The notes beneath the pieces were generated by a model that made no database searches, had not been told where the DNA came from, and saw nothing but the letters and a program-made list of their open reading frames with translations. A program made the translations under genes and the position numbers. DNA of 64,000 bases from DASVFB01 sp963766345 (GTDB lineage Bacteria > Actinomycetota > Thermoleophilia > Gaiellales > Gaiellaceae): contig CAVXZL010000009.1 of NCBI GenBank assembly GCA_963766345.1, positions 171,398 to 235,397 on the forward strand. Reading direction: 5' to 3'. Positions within the stretch are counted from its first letter, which is position 1. Each line of letters begins with the position of its first letter. Of this stretch, positions 35,383 through 45,200 are shown piece by piece.

Positions 35383-36902
35383 TCTCCGTCCACGACAAGA
35401 CGGGCCTCGACGAGTTCGCGCGCAGCCTCGACGAGCTCGGGTTCGAGCTCGTCGCGAGCGGGGGCACGGCGGCGTACCTGCAGGAGCACGGTCTTCCGGT
35501 GACCTCGGTCGAGGAGGTGACGCACGCGCCCGAGATGCTCGGCGGCCGCGTCAAGACGCTCCATCCGCGCATCCACGGCGGCATCCTCGCGAGGCGCGAC
35601 TCGAGCGACGACCTCGCCGCGCTCGACGAGCAGGAGATCGAGCCGTTCGACGTCGTCTGCGTCAACTTCTATCCGTTCAGCTCGATCACCGCGAAGCGCG
35701 GGGCGCGCATGGCCGACGCCGTCGAGATGATCGACATCGGCGGGCCGTCGATGCTGCGCGCTGCGGCAAAGAACTTCGCGCACGTCGCGCCCGTCTCCGG
35801 CCCCGAGCAGTACGCGCGCGTGCTCGCCGACCTGCGCGAGAACCGCGCCGTCTCGCAGGCCACGCGCCGGGCGCTCGCCGCGGTCGCGTTCGCGAAGAGC
35901 GCGGCGTACGAGGCCGCGATCGCCCGCTGGTTCGCCGAAGGCGAGGGCCTGCCCGACACGCTGTCGCTCGCGTTCGAGAAGGTGCAGGACCTCGCCTACG
36001 GCGAGAACCCGCACCAGCGCGCGGCGTACTACCGCGAGGTCGGCGCGCGCCGCCCGCTGCTCTCGCACGTCGACCAGCTGCACGGCCGCGAGCTCTCCTT
36101 CAACAATTTGCACGACCTCTCGGGCGCGCTCATGCTGCTCCGCGAGTTCACGCTGCCGGCCTGCGTCATCGTCAAGCACGCGAACGCATGCGGCGTCGCC
36201 GTCGCCGCGACGATCGAGGAGGCGTACGAGCGTGCGCTCGCATCCGACCCGCTCTCCGCGTTCGGGATGGTGTGCGCGCTCAACCGGCCCGTGACGGTCG
36301 CGCTCGCAGCCACCATCGCGCAGCAGTTCCTCGACGTGCTCTTCGCTCCGGACTACGAAGACGGCGCGCTCGACGCGTGGAGCGCGAAGCCGCAGACGCG
36401 CATCCTCGCCGACCGAGAGCGCCGCGCCTTCCCGCCCGACGAGCTCGACTACAAGCGCATCCCCGGCGGACTGCTCGTGCAGGACCGCGACTGGGACATC
36501 GAGACGCGCGAGACCATGCAGGTCGTCGCCGGCTCCGTCACCGAGGAGCAGTGGGGCAACCTGCTGTTCGCGTGGCGCGTGTGCAAGCACGTCTCGTCGA
36601 ACGCGATCGTGATCGCGAAGGACCTGCAGACGATCGGCATCGGCGCGGGCCAGCAGAGCCGCGTCGACGCCGTGCGGATCGCGCTCGACAAGGCGCAGAA
36701 GTTCGACCACAGCGTCGCGGGCTCGGTGCTCGCGTCGGACGCGTTCTTCCCGTTCGCGGACGGCCCCGAGCAGGCGCTCGCCCGCGGCGTGACCGCGCTC
36801 ATCCAGCCCGGCGGCTCGAAGCGCGACGCGGAGGTCGTCGAGGCGGTGACACGTGCGGGAGGCGCTATGGTCTTCACGGGCCGCCGTCACTTTCGGCACT
36901 GA
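35370..36902 (+). CDS. purH: Bifunctional AICAR transformylase/IMP cyclohydrolase
   Basis: The last two steps to IMP. The 510-aa product starts with the cyclohydrolase domain ('RALISVHDKTGLDEFARSLDELGFELVASGGTAAYL', 'RVKTLHPRIHGGIL') and continues with the transformylase ('YGENPHQRAAYYRE', 'NNLHDLSGALMLL', 'CVIVKHANACGVA', 'SNAIVIAKD', 'DAFFPFADG'). All key motifs are present. ATG 35370 overlaps purN by 13 bp. An MFS exporter follows 11 bp downstream, with its own ribosome-binding site. Confidence 0.97.
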   Translation: MRALISVHDKTGLDEFARSLDELGFELVASGGTAAYLQEHGLPVTSVEEVTHAPEMLGGRVKTLHPRIHGGILARRDSSDDLAALDEQEIEPFDVVCVNFYPFSSITAKRGARMADAVEMIDIGGPSMLRAAAKNFAHVAPVSGPEQYARVLADLRENRAVSQATRRALAAVAFAKSAAYEAAIARWFAEGEGLPDTLSLAFEKVQDLAYGENPHQRAAYYREVGARRPLLSHVDQLHGRELSFNNLHDLSGALMLLREFTLPACVIVKHANACGVAVAATIEEAYERALASDPLSAFGMVCALNRPVTVALAATIAQQFLDVLFAPDYEDGALDAWSAKPQTRILADRERRAFPPDELDYKRIPGGLLVQDRDWDIETRETMQVVAGSVTEEQWGNLLFAWRVCKHVSSNAIVIAKDLQTIGIGAGQQSRVDAVRIALDKAQKFDHSVAGSVLASDAFFPFADGPEQALARGVTALIQPGGSKRDAEVVEAVTRAGGAMVFTGRRHFRH

Positions 36903-36913
36903 GGGGAGCAGCG

Positions 36914-38338
36914 ATGGCTGAGCACAACGAGAGGAAGTGGCTGATTCTCGCGGTCGTCGGGGCCGCGTTCTTCATGACGATCCTCGACGTCGCGATCGTC
37001 AACGTCGCGATCCCGTCGATTCAGAAGGACCTGAACATCGCGGAGTCGACGGTGCAGTGGGTGATCACCGCCTACGCGATCACGTTCGGCGGCTTCCTGC
37101 TGCTCGGCGGACGCCTGTCCGACGTGCTCGGCCGGCGGCGGATCTTCCTCGTCGGCCTCGTGCTGTTCACGCTCGCCTCGCTGGCCTGCGGGCTCGCGAA
37201 CAGCGCCGGCATTCTGATCGCCTCGCGCGCAGTCCAGGGGCTCGGCGCCGCGATCATCTCGCCCGCGGCCCTGTCGATCGTCACCACGACCTTCGAGGAA
37301 GGCGCAGACCGCAACAAGGCTCTCGGAATCTGGGGCGCGCTCGGCGGATCGGGCGCCGCCGTCGGCGTGCTGCTGGGTGGCGTGCTGACGAAGTATCTCG
37401 GCTGGGAGTGGATCTTCTTCGTCAACGTTCCGGTCGGCGCACTCGTGCTCGCGCTCACGCGGCCGATCGTGCCCGAGAGCCGAGCCGACCTCGGGCATCG
37501 GCGCTTCGACGCGGTCGGCGCCCTGAGCGTCACCGGGGGGAACGCGCTGTTCATTTACGCGATCTCGAAGGCGCCCGACGTCGGGTGGGGAACGGGTCGG
37601 ACGATCGGGCTACTCATTGCGTCGATCGCCATCCTCGCCTTCTTCGTCGTCTGGGAAATGCGGACGGAGGCTCCACTCGTCCCGTTCGGCATCTTTCGCA
37701 TCCGCACGCTGACGGGCGCGAACGTCGTCGGGTTCCTGCTCGGCGCCTCGATCTACGCGAACTTCTTCATCCTCACGCTCTACGTCCAGCAAGTTCTCGG
37801 CTGGTCGGCGCTGAAGACCGGAGTCACGTTCCTGGCCACGGCGGGCACGACCGTGATCTGGGCCGGCGTCGCACAGGCACTCGTGACCAAGGTGGGGCCC
37901 CGGTGGGTCACGACGGCCGGGATGGCGATTCTCGCGCTGACGATGCTCGGCTACACGCGGCTGCCCGTCGACGGAAGCTACTGGCCCGATCTCCTGCCGC
38001 TGTATCTCATCTTTGCGCTCGGGCTCGCGTTCGGTTTCATCCCGGTCACGATCGCCGCGTTCATCGGCGTCGCGCCCGAGCAGGCGGGGCTCGCGTCGGG
38101 ATTGCTGAACACAAGCCAACAGATCGGCGGCGCATTCGGCGTCGCGATCACGTCGACGATCTTCATCTCGAAGGCGAAGTCCGGACACTTCACGCCGCAG
38201 GCCTTCACGACGGGTTACCACTGGGCGTTCGCCGCGCTCGTCGCGTTCGCCGCCGTCGGCGCGGTTCTGGCGTTCGTCTTCTTCCGCGGCGCTCACGTGC
38301 CGCAGGAGGGCCTCGAAGAAGCGCCCGTGGTCGTGTAG
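36914..38338 (+). CDS. DHA2-type MFS multidrug exporter
   Basis: The 474-aa inner membrane protein resembles EmrB/QacA transporters: 'AAFFMTILDVAIVNVAIPSIQKDL' in helix 1, motif A 'GRLSDVLGRRRIF', 'SRAVQGLGAAIISPAALSIV', and motif C-like 'GGSGAAVGVLLGG'. About 12-14 helices. It is a proton-driven exporter of unknown drugs. GAGGGGAG precedes the ATG. It directly follows purH, and its TAG abuts the stop codon of the convergent cyclase gene. Confidence 0.88.
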   Translation: MAEHNERKWLILAVVGAAFFMTILDVAIVNVAIPSIQKDLNIAESTVQWVITAYAITFGGFLLLGGRLSDVLGRRRIFLVGLVLFTLASLACGLANSAGILIASRAVQGLGAAIISPAALSIVTTTFEEGADRNKALGIWGALGGSGAAVGVLLGGVLTKYLGWEWIFFVNVPVGALVLALTRPIVPESRADLGHRRFDAVGALSVTGGNALFIYAISKAPDVGWGTGRTIGLLIASIAILAFFVVWEMRTEAPLVPFGIFRIRTLTGANVVGFLLGASIYANFFILTLYVQQVLGWSALKTGVTFLATAGTTVIWAGVAQALVTKVGPRWVTTAGMAILALTMLGYTRLPVDGSYWPDLLPLYLIFALGLAFGFIPVTIAAFIGVAPEQAGLASGLLNTSQQIGGAFGVAITSTIFISKAKSGHFTPQAFTTGYHWAFAALVAFAAVGAVLAFVFFRGAHVPQEGLEEAPVVV

Positions 38339-41300
38339 CTACGGCAGCGGCACCGCAGGCAGCGAGACCACGCCGAGCAACTCAAGGATCTCGTCGCTTT
38401 CCAGCGCGAGCTCTTCGGCCCGCAGATACCCCGTCGCCGCCATGGCGCGCAGTGTGAGCGCGACCTCGTACTGCACCTTCAGCTCACGCGCGATGCGCAG
38501 GCTCTCCTCGAAATGCGGCCTCGCCTCGTCCGGCCGCCGGGCCTGGTGATGCGCGTAGCCGATCGATCGCTCAATTAGCGCCTCGACACCGCCTACGGGC
38601 GATTTCGTCGCCGCGGCCCTGCACTCGGTGGCCGCCGCGAGTGCCTCCTGATGACGACCTTCGTAAACGAGACACTCTGCCCGGCGCGCCTTCGCCTCGA
38701 CCTTGAACCGCTCGGCCGACAGCTCCGCGAACACGGCGAGCGCGTCGTCGAAGAGCGCGTGCGCGTCCTCGAAGCGTCCCGCACGTCCGTTGGCGCGTCC
38801 CAGATTGGACATCGCCGCACCCGCCCCGAATGCCCAGCCGGAAGCGCGTGAGACGCGGAGCATCTCCTCGAAGAGCGGGATCGCCTCGTAGATAAGCCCC
38901 TGGTCGGAGAGGATCTCCGCTTCGTTGTTCACCTGGATGACGGCGCCGATCACGTCTCCCGCGCGCTGCTTCACGACGCCGCTCTCGCGGTAGTACGCGA
39001 GCGACTCGGGCCAGCGACCCTCGTAATACGCGTGAATGCCGAGGTTCGACAGGACGACGCCGAGCCCGCGCAGGTCGCCGAGCTCCTCGAAGATCGGCCG
39101 CGCCAGCTCGAGATACCTGAGGCCGTCCGGAGAGCCGAAGTCGCTGTGCGCCGCGTCTAGGAGGTAGTACGCGTGCGCGAGCGTGCTGCGATCGCCCGCC
39201 TTATCGGCGTGCTCAGCGGCGGCCTCTAGCCAGCGAATCGCTTCCTCGTTGTTGGTCTGCCGGTAGTGAATCGCGCCGGTGCTCAGCTCGATCTTCGCCC
39301 GCGTCGCGTCGCGCTCGGCGCCCTCGTCCGCCTCCTCGAGCCGTGTGAGCGCCCGCGCCGATGTTTCGAATGCCTCCGCGTAGCGTCCCTTCTTCTCGTG
39401 CAACAAGATCTCCTTACCGAGGAGCCGCGCGTCGAACAGCGCTCCGTCGCGTCCGCCGATCTTCCGCGCAGCCTCGAACGACGCGAACGAGCGGTCGTAC
39501 GCGCCGAAAAGCTCGCACACGTCACCGAGCGCTTCTTGAACCTGCGCGATCTCCCCGGCATCGAGCTGCGGCAGCTGCTCGGCAGCTGCGATCGCGCGCT
39601 CGTACAAATCTGCCGCGACGACGTTCGCGAACGTCGCCTGAGCGCGGTCGCCCGCAGCGACGGCGTACGTCCACGCCTTCTCGTGCTCTCTTGCTTCGAA
39701 GAAGTGCAGCGAGAGGAGGCCGGCGTCCTCATCGCCGCGCTCCTCGAGCGCGTGCGCAACGCGACCGTGGATGTCACGCCGCCGCTCGAACGACAGGCCC
39801 TCGTACGCGGTCGCCCGGACGAGGTCGTGTCGGAATGCGTACGCCATGTCGCCCGCGTACCCGACGAACTCGCGCAGCCATTCCCACCTCGCCGGATCGG
39901 CGGCGTCGGGAATCTCGTCCTCGAGGATCTCGGCAATGAACTCGAGCTCGAACGTCGGACCGACCACGGCCGCGTAGCGCAGGAGCATTCGGTTCTCGGG
40001 ATCGAGCGTGTCGATACGGGTAGTGAGCAGGCTCTCGACCGACTCCGGAAGGGTCTCGAGCCGGCCACCGGCGCGCGCTGCGTTGACGAGCTCGCGGACG
40101 AAGAGCGGGTTTCCGCCCGAGCGCTCCGTCAATGCCGCGAGCATCTCGCTCGAGAGCGCGAGCTCATCTGCGATGGCCAGCGCCAGCTCGACCGCGCGGT
40201 CGCCCTGGAGCGGCTCGAGGTCCAGGCGCACACCCGGTCCTTCGAGATGAACGGCCGGGTCGGCAGCGGGACGCGTCGTCACGCAGATAAGCCACGGGCG
40301 CATCGCCTCCTTCTGCGTCAGGTGAAGGAGCAGCGACCGTGACGAATCGTCGAGCCAGTGCGCGTCCTCGACGACGAGCAAGGTCGGCATCATCAGCACG
40401 CGCTCGAGGAACAGCTCGACGGTCTCGAAGAGCCGTTCGCGACTCGCTGCCGGGTCGAGCGCGTCGGACTCCGGCGTCGGAAGCACTTCCGCGTCGAACG
40501 GGATCGCCAGGAGCGGAAGCCACGGCGCGAGGTCGGGCATCACGCCGGTGACGAACGGCGCGAGCTGGGCTCCGGCCTGCTCGCGCGAGCCGTCCGGGGT
40601 GATGCCCGCGAGCTGTCGGAGCACGTTGCGCCACGCGAAGAAGGGCGTCGACGACGCGTACTGTTCGCCGGCAGCGGTCAGTTGAGTGAAGCCGAGCGCG
40701 AGCGTGCGCAACTCGCGGACGAGCCTGGACTTGCCGATGCCCGGCTCGCCGGCGAGGACGACGACGCGGAGCTCGCGCATGCGAGCCGCGTTGACGGCGT
40801 CGCGCAGGAGCTCGAGCTCCGACTCGCGTCCGACGATCGGAGTGGCGTCAACCTCCGCCTCGTCGCGCGTTCCGACGGCGGCACCGACGTGGTGTGCAGT
40901 GACGGCGCGCTCCTTCCCCTTGACGAGCAGCGGCTCCTTTTCGGTCGCATAGACGGTCTTCGCGCGGTCGAGGACCTCCGGCGTGGCCAGGACGTCGCCG
41001 GGCTGCGCACGCGACGTGAGTCGTGCGGCGAGGTTGACGGCGTCGCCCATCACCGCATACGTCCGGCGGGTCGCTCCGCCAATGTCGCCGGTGAAGACGT
41101 GGCCGCGGTTCACGCCTGCGCGAACCGGAAGACCGACGTCCGCCGCGACGATCTCGAGCAGCGCCCGCAGCATTCCCTCTTCGTCCTGCCCGGAGCTCGA
41201 CGGTGCTCCGCCCGTGAGGTAGAGCTTGACCGCGCCGACGTCGATATCCGACTCGAGCCAGGTTAGTCCGTAGGTGTCACATGCACGTCCGACCCTCGCA

Positions 41301-42136
41301 GCGAGCGTGTCGAGACGGTCGAGCAACGCCTCGGGGCCTTCGGCGGCGATCAGCTCGTCCGTTCCCGAGAGCTTCACGAAGGCGACCGTTACCTGTCTGT
41401 GCTCGGCTTCGCCGCTGGAGACCGCGAGGTGAGCACGGAGCGGCGCAGGGACGTACTCGTCCAGCCGCGCGCCCGGAACGTCAGGCGGCGGAGGAATCAT
41501 GCTCGCTCCCGGCTCGAGGCGCCGCATCACGCGCGCGCCGTCGCGCGCCTCGGCGAGCCAGGCGGGCTCGACCTCGGCTGCGGTCTCCTCGCTGAGCACG
41601 ATCTCGCCGGCCCTCGCGAGGTCCTCGAGCTCGAAGACGCGGGTGGCGCCCGGGCCGCCGACGATCAGCTCGCGGTGCGGGCGCTCCGTAAGGAAGAAGT
41701 GGCACTCGCCGGAGTGGACGCCGGCGGACATGCGCAGCTGCACGTCGTCGCTCTCGATCGACTCAATCGTCCACTGCATGTCGGAGGCCGCGCCGGCGGC
41801 CCGCCGGGCATGGCGCTCGCCGCGGAAGAAGAGGAGCAGGGCGTCGCCGCGGAACTTGAGGACGTCACCGCCGTGCCGCTCGGCCACCTCGATCAGGCGG
41901 TCGAAGACAACCGAGATCCGCTGCACCAGCTCCTCGGCGCCGGCCTTGCCCTTGGCGGAGAGGCGCTCCGCCAGGGCTGTGAACCCGGAGATGTCGATCG
42001 AGACCAGCGAGCCTTCGAGTACGCGGTAGCGCGGGCCCTCGGGGTGGGTGCTCCACTCGTGGACGAGGCGTGGCAGGTAGGGCGCGAGCAGCCCATCCGC
42101 CCCGGAACCCGCCTTCGGGTCGGTGATTGCCGCCAT
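38339..42136 (-). CDS. Tandem class III cyclase - AAA ATPase - TPR protein (sAC-like)
   Basis: The 1265-aa soluble protein has two N-terminal cyclase homology domains (about 38-195 and 245-395), a large ATPase domain with 'IVGRESELELL', Walker A 'GEPGIGKS' (about 462-469) and 'LLVVEDAHWLDDSS', and a C-terminal TPR region (about 830-1210). Domain 1 keeps the metal Asps (Asp48 in 'SIDISGF', Asp98 in 'KFRGDAL') but not the Asn/Arg pair. Domain 2 lacks the Asps but keeps Asn368/Arg372 in 'NLAAR'. One composite site, as in soluble adenylyl cyclase, is inferred. ATG start 6 nt after TAATGG. Confidence 0.88.
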   Translation of the reverse strand: MAAITDPKAGSGADGLLAPYLPRLVHEWSTHPEGPRYRVLEGSLVSIDISGFTALAERLSAKGKAGAEELVQRISVVFDRLIEVAERHGGDVLKFRGDALLLFFRGERHARRAAGAASDMQWTIESIESDDVQLRMSAGVHSGECHFFLTERPHRELIVGGPGATRVFELEDLARAGEIVLSEETAAEVEPAWLAEARDGARVMRRLEPGASMIPPPPDVPGARLDEYVPAPLRAHLAVSSGEAEHRQVTVAFVKLSGTDELIAAEGPEALLDRLDTLAARVGRACDTYGLTWLESDIDVGAVKLYLTGGAPSSSGQDEEGMLRALLEIVAADVGLPVRAGVNRGHVFTGDIGGATRRTYAVMGDAVNLAARLTSRAQPGDVLATPEVLDRAKTVYATEKEPLLVKGKERAVTAHHVGAAVGTRDEAEVDATPIVGRESELELLRDAVNAARMRELRVVVLAGEPGIGKSRLVRELRTLALGFTQLTAAGEQYASSTPFFAWRNVLRQLAGITPDGSREQAGAQLAPFVTGVMPDLAPWLPLLAIPFDAEVLPTPESDALDPAASRERLFETVELFLERVLMMPTLLVVEDAHWLDDSSRSLLLHLTQKEAMRPWLICVTTRPAADPAVHLEGPGVRLDLEPLQGDRAVELALAIADELALSSEMLAALTERSGGNPLFVRELVNAARAGGRLETLPESVESLLTTRIDTLDPENRMLLRYAAVVGPTFELEFIAEILEDEIPDAADPARWEWLREFVGYAGDMAYAFRHDLVRATAYEGLSFERRRDIHGRVAHALEERGDEDAGLLSLHFFEAREHEKAWTYAVAAGDRAQATFANVVAADLYERAIAAAEQLPQLDAGEIAQVQEALGDVCELFGAYDRSFASFEAARKIGGRDGALFDARLLGKEILLHEKKGRYAEAFETSARALTRLEEADEGAERDATRAKIELSTGAIHYRQTNNEEAIRWLEAAAEHADKAGDRSTLAHAYYLLDAAHSDFGSPDGLRYLELARPIFEELGDLRGLGVVLSNLGIHAYYEGRWPESLAYYRESGVVKQRAGDVIGAVIQVNNEAEILSDQGLIYEAIPLFEEMLRVSRASGWAFGAGAAMSNLGRANGRAGRFEDAHALFDDALAVFAELSAERFKVEAKARRAECLVYEGRHQEALAAATECRAAATKSPVGGVEALIERSIGYAHHQARRPDEARPHFEESLRIARELKVQYEVALTLRAMAATGYLRAEELALESDEILELLGVVSLPAVPLP

Positions 42137-42207
42137 CCGGAACCATTATGGACTGAAAATCAGAAATTTCTTTTTGAATTTTTCGTCTTTTGTGACACCT
42201 TGTACGC
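42137..42207. promoter_or_regulatory. AT-rich divergent promoter spacer
   Basis: The 71-bp gap between the cyclase gene and the giant secreted-protein gene is strikingly AT-rich (42149-42192 is mostly A/T, with AAATTTC and TTTTTGAATTTTTC) in a very GC-rich setting. It should melt easily or bend, and may bind a nucleoid protein. Confidence 0.45.
42143..42148 (-). promoter_or_regulatory. -10-like hexamer TAATGG for cyclase gene
   Basis: On the minus strand, 6 nt before the ATG at 42136. The last base is G instead of T. Confidence 0.35.
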
Positions 42208-45200
42208 ATGGGGTGGGATCGGGCCTGCGGCAGGCCCAGATGGTTACGGCGAGGGACGATCGGCGTCGCGGTGCTCGCGTGCGCGCTGTTCGCGGTGCCG
42301 AACGCGCTCTCGACCGTCTACACCGTCAACAGGTCGGACGACATCGACCACGGGATCTGCGACGCAGTGCTGGGCTGCACGCTCCGGGACGCGATCAATG
42401 CTGCGAACAACACCGCCGGACACGACGACATCACGTTCCAGATCGGGATCGGCGGCTCGTACACGATCTCGCCGAGCGCGCCTCTGCCGCACATCAACGA
42501 CGACGTCACGATCGACGGGACGACGCAGACCGGATACGCCGGCGCACCCCTCATCACGCTGGCCGGCTGGAACCTGGGCGCGACTGATCCGGGCCTCTAC
42601 GTCAACTCGGGGGCTCCGGCGACGATCGAAGGGCTCGCCATAACGCGCTTCGGCGGCAGCGGGATCATGCTCGAGGCGGACACCGGCGGCAGCTTCATCA
42701 AGCGCAACTACATCGGTCTGGACTCGAACGGATCGACGCCGCAGCCGAACGGCATCGGCATCTCTGTCTTTTCGGCCGGCAACACCGTCGGCGGAAGCAC
42801 GCTCGCGGATCGAAACGTCATTTCCGGCAACAGCCAGCAAGGCATCTTCGTCAAGTTCAACGGCGGCAACACGATCCAGAACAACTACATCGGGACGGAC
42901 GCGAGCGGGCAGGTCGCGCGGCCGAACTCCGTCGGCATCGAGGTGCAGTCCGACGCGAACAGGATCGGCGACGGCAACGTCATCTCGGGGAACAGCGGCA
43001 GCGGCGTCGCGATCGCTTCGAGCCACAACGAAGTCCTGCTGAACTACATCGGGACGAACGCCGACGGCGACACGGCTCTCGGGAACCCGGTCGGGGTGCA
43101 GATTCGCGGCGGCGCTACTCCGGCGAACATCAATGAGATCGACCGCAACGTGATCTCCGCGAACGGCAGCGGGGTCATCATCGCGGCCGATCAACCCGAT
43201 TCGACCCAGGGCAACACCATCTGGGGCAACTTCATCGGTACCGCAGCGGACGGGACGACCGCACTCGGCAACTCCGGCGCCGGCGTGGCTATTTCCATGG
43301 ACGGCGGTATCGGCAACAACACGATCGGCGGCTCCAGCGACAACGCCTCGAACACGATCGCGTACAACGTGAAGGGCATCGCTGCCGGGACGGGCACGTC
43401 GCGGAACAGCTTCCTCAGCAACTCCATCCACGACAACAAGTTCGCCGGCATCGATCTCAGCGACGACGGCGTCACGACGAACGACCCGGGCGACGACGAC
43501 AACGGCGCGAACGGTCTCATGAACTACCCGGCGATTGTCTCGCTCTCACGCAGCCCCAACGGAGGGGTCGACGACGTCACCGGTAACGTCGACGGCCCGG
43601 TCACCGACGCGGGCACGACGTACCGCCTCGACTTCTTCGCCAGCCCGGCGTGCGACTCGGTCGGCGGCAACGGCGAAGGGACGACCTGGCTCGGAACGAT
43701 CACGACCGAGCCCGCGAGCGCCTCCGGCGACGCGACGTTCGCCACGGGGACATCCCTCTTCACGTATGTCGCGCCCGATTCGGTCATCACGGCTACCGCG
43801 ACCGACGAGAGCGGTAACACCTCGGAGTTCTCCAACTGCACGCCGGTCCCCTCGACCTCCGCCATGACTTTCACGGTCACCGATCCCGCCGATGCCGGGC
43901 CCGGAACGCTGCGCGAAGCGATCGTGGCGGCGAACCAGACCCCCGGGACGGACACGATCGACTTCAACCTTCCCGGCCCCGTCCTGAAGATCAGCGTCGC
44001 GAGCCCGCTGCCGACGCTCAGCGAGGCCGTCATCATCGACGGCACGACACAGCCGGGCACGACGCCGGGCAAGCCGACGGTGCAAATCGACGGCGCGGAC
44101 GCAGGATTCGGTGCGGTCGGCCTCGACGACGAAGGCCTCGACGGCAGCGTCATCCGGGGCCTCTCGATCACCGGGTTCACGGGCAAGGGCATCTACCTCG
44201 GTGCCCCCGCAGCGATCGTCGAAGGGAACTACATCGGCCTCGCGCCCGATGGCACCGCTGCGCCGAACGGCAGCGGCCCGCTGACCCTGAACGAGGGAGG
44301 CATCGAGGTCCGCTCCGGAAGCAATCGGATCGGCGGCACGACGGACCAGACGCGCAACGTGATTTCCGGCAACGACGGAGTCGGGATCAGCTTCAGCAGC
44401 CAACCGGGGAACGTCGCGGTCGGCAACCGTATCGGCACGAACGCCGACGGGACCGCCGCTGTCCCCAACAGCGGGGACGGCATCGGCTTCGAGGACGTCA
44501 ACTTCCAGACGATCGGTGGCACGGCGGCCGGCGAGGGCAATCTCATCTCCGGAAACGGCGGAAACGGCCTGTACTTCAACAGCGGCTACGAGATGACGGC
44601 GGCGAAGTTCCAGGGCAACACGATCGGGCTCGCAGCCGACGGAGTCACACCGCTGCCGAACGGCGGAGCCGGGATCTTCCTCGACGGCGTCTCGGACGGC
44701 GGGCGCATCGGCGGCACCTCGCCCGGAGCAGGGAACGTCATCTCGGGCAATCTCGGCACCGGCGTCCTCATCGACGGCTCCGACGGCTGGCGCCTCGAGG
44801 GGAACCTCATCGGCGTCACCGCCGCCGGAACAGCGCTCGCGCCCAACGGCGCATCGCAAGTCGTCGTCGACAACAGCGACTCCGTCACGATCGGCGGCAC
44901 GATCGCGGCCGCACGCAACGTCATCTCCGGCGGCAGCACCAGCGCCGGCGTCATTCTCGACTCGCTCACGGCTGACTCCCACGTCGAGGGCAACTACATC
45001 GGCACGAACGCTGCGGGCACAGCGAAGCTCGGCAACGGAACGGGCATTCAGGTCGTCGGCGGCGCGCACGACAACGCGATCGGCGGCGTGGTGGCAGGCG
45101 CTGGCAACGTCATCAGCGGTAGCGACCGAGGCGTACAACTCGACAACGCAGGCAGCGGCAACCGGGTCGTCGGCAACAGCATCGGCACGAATGCCGCCGA

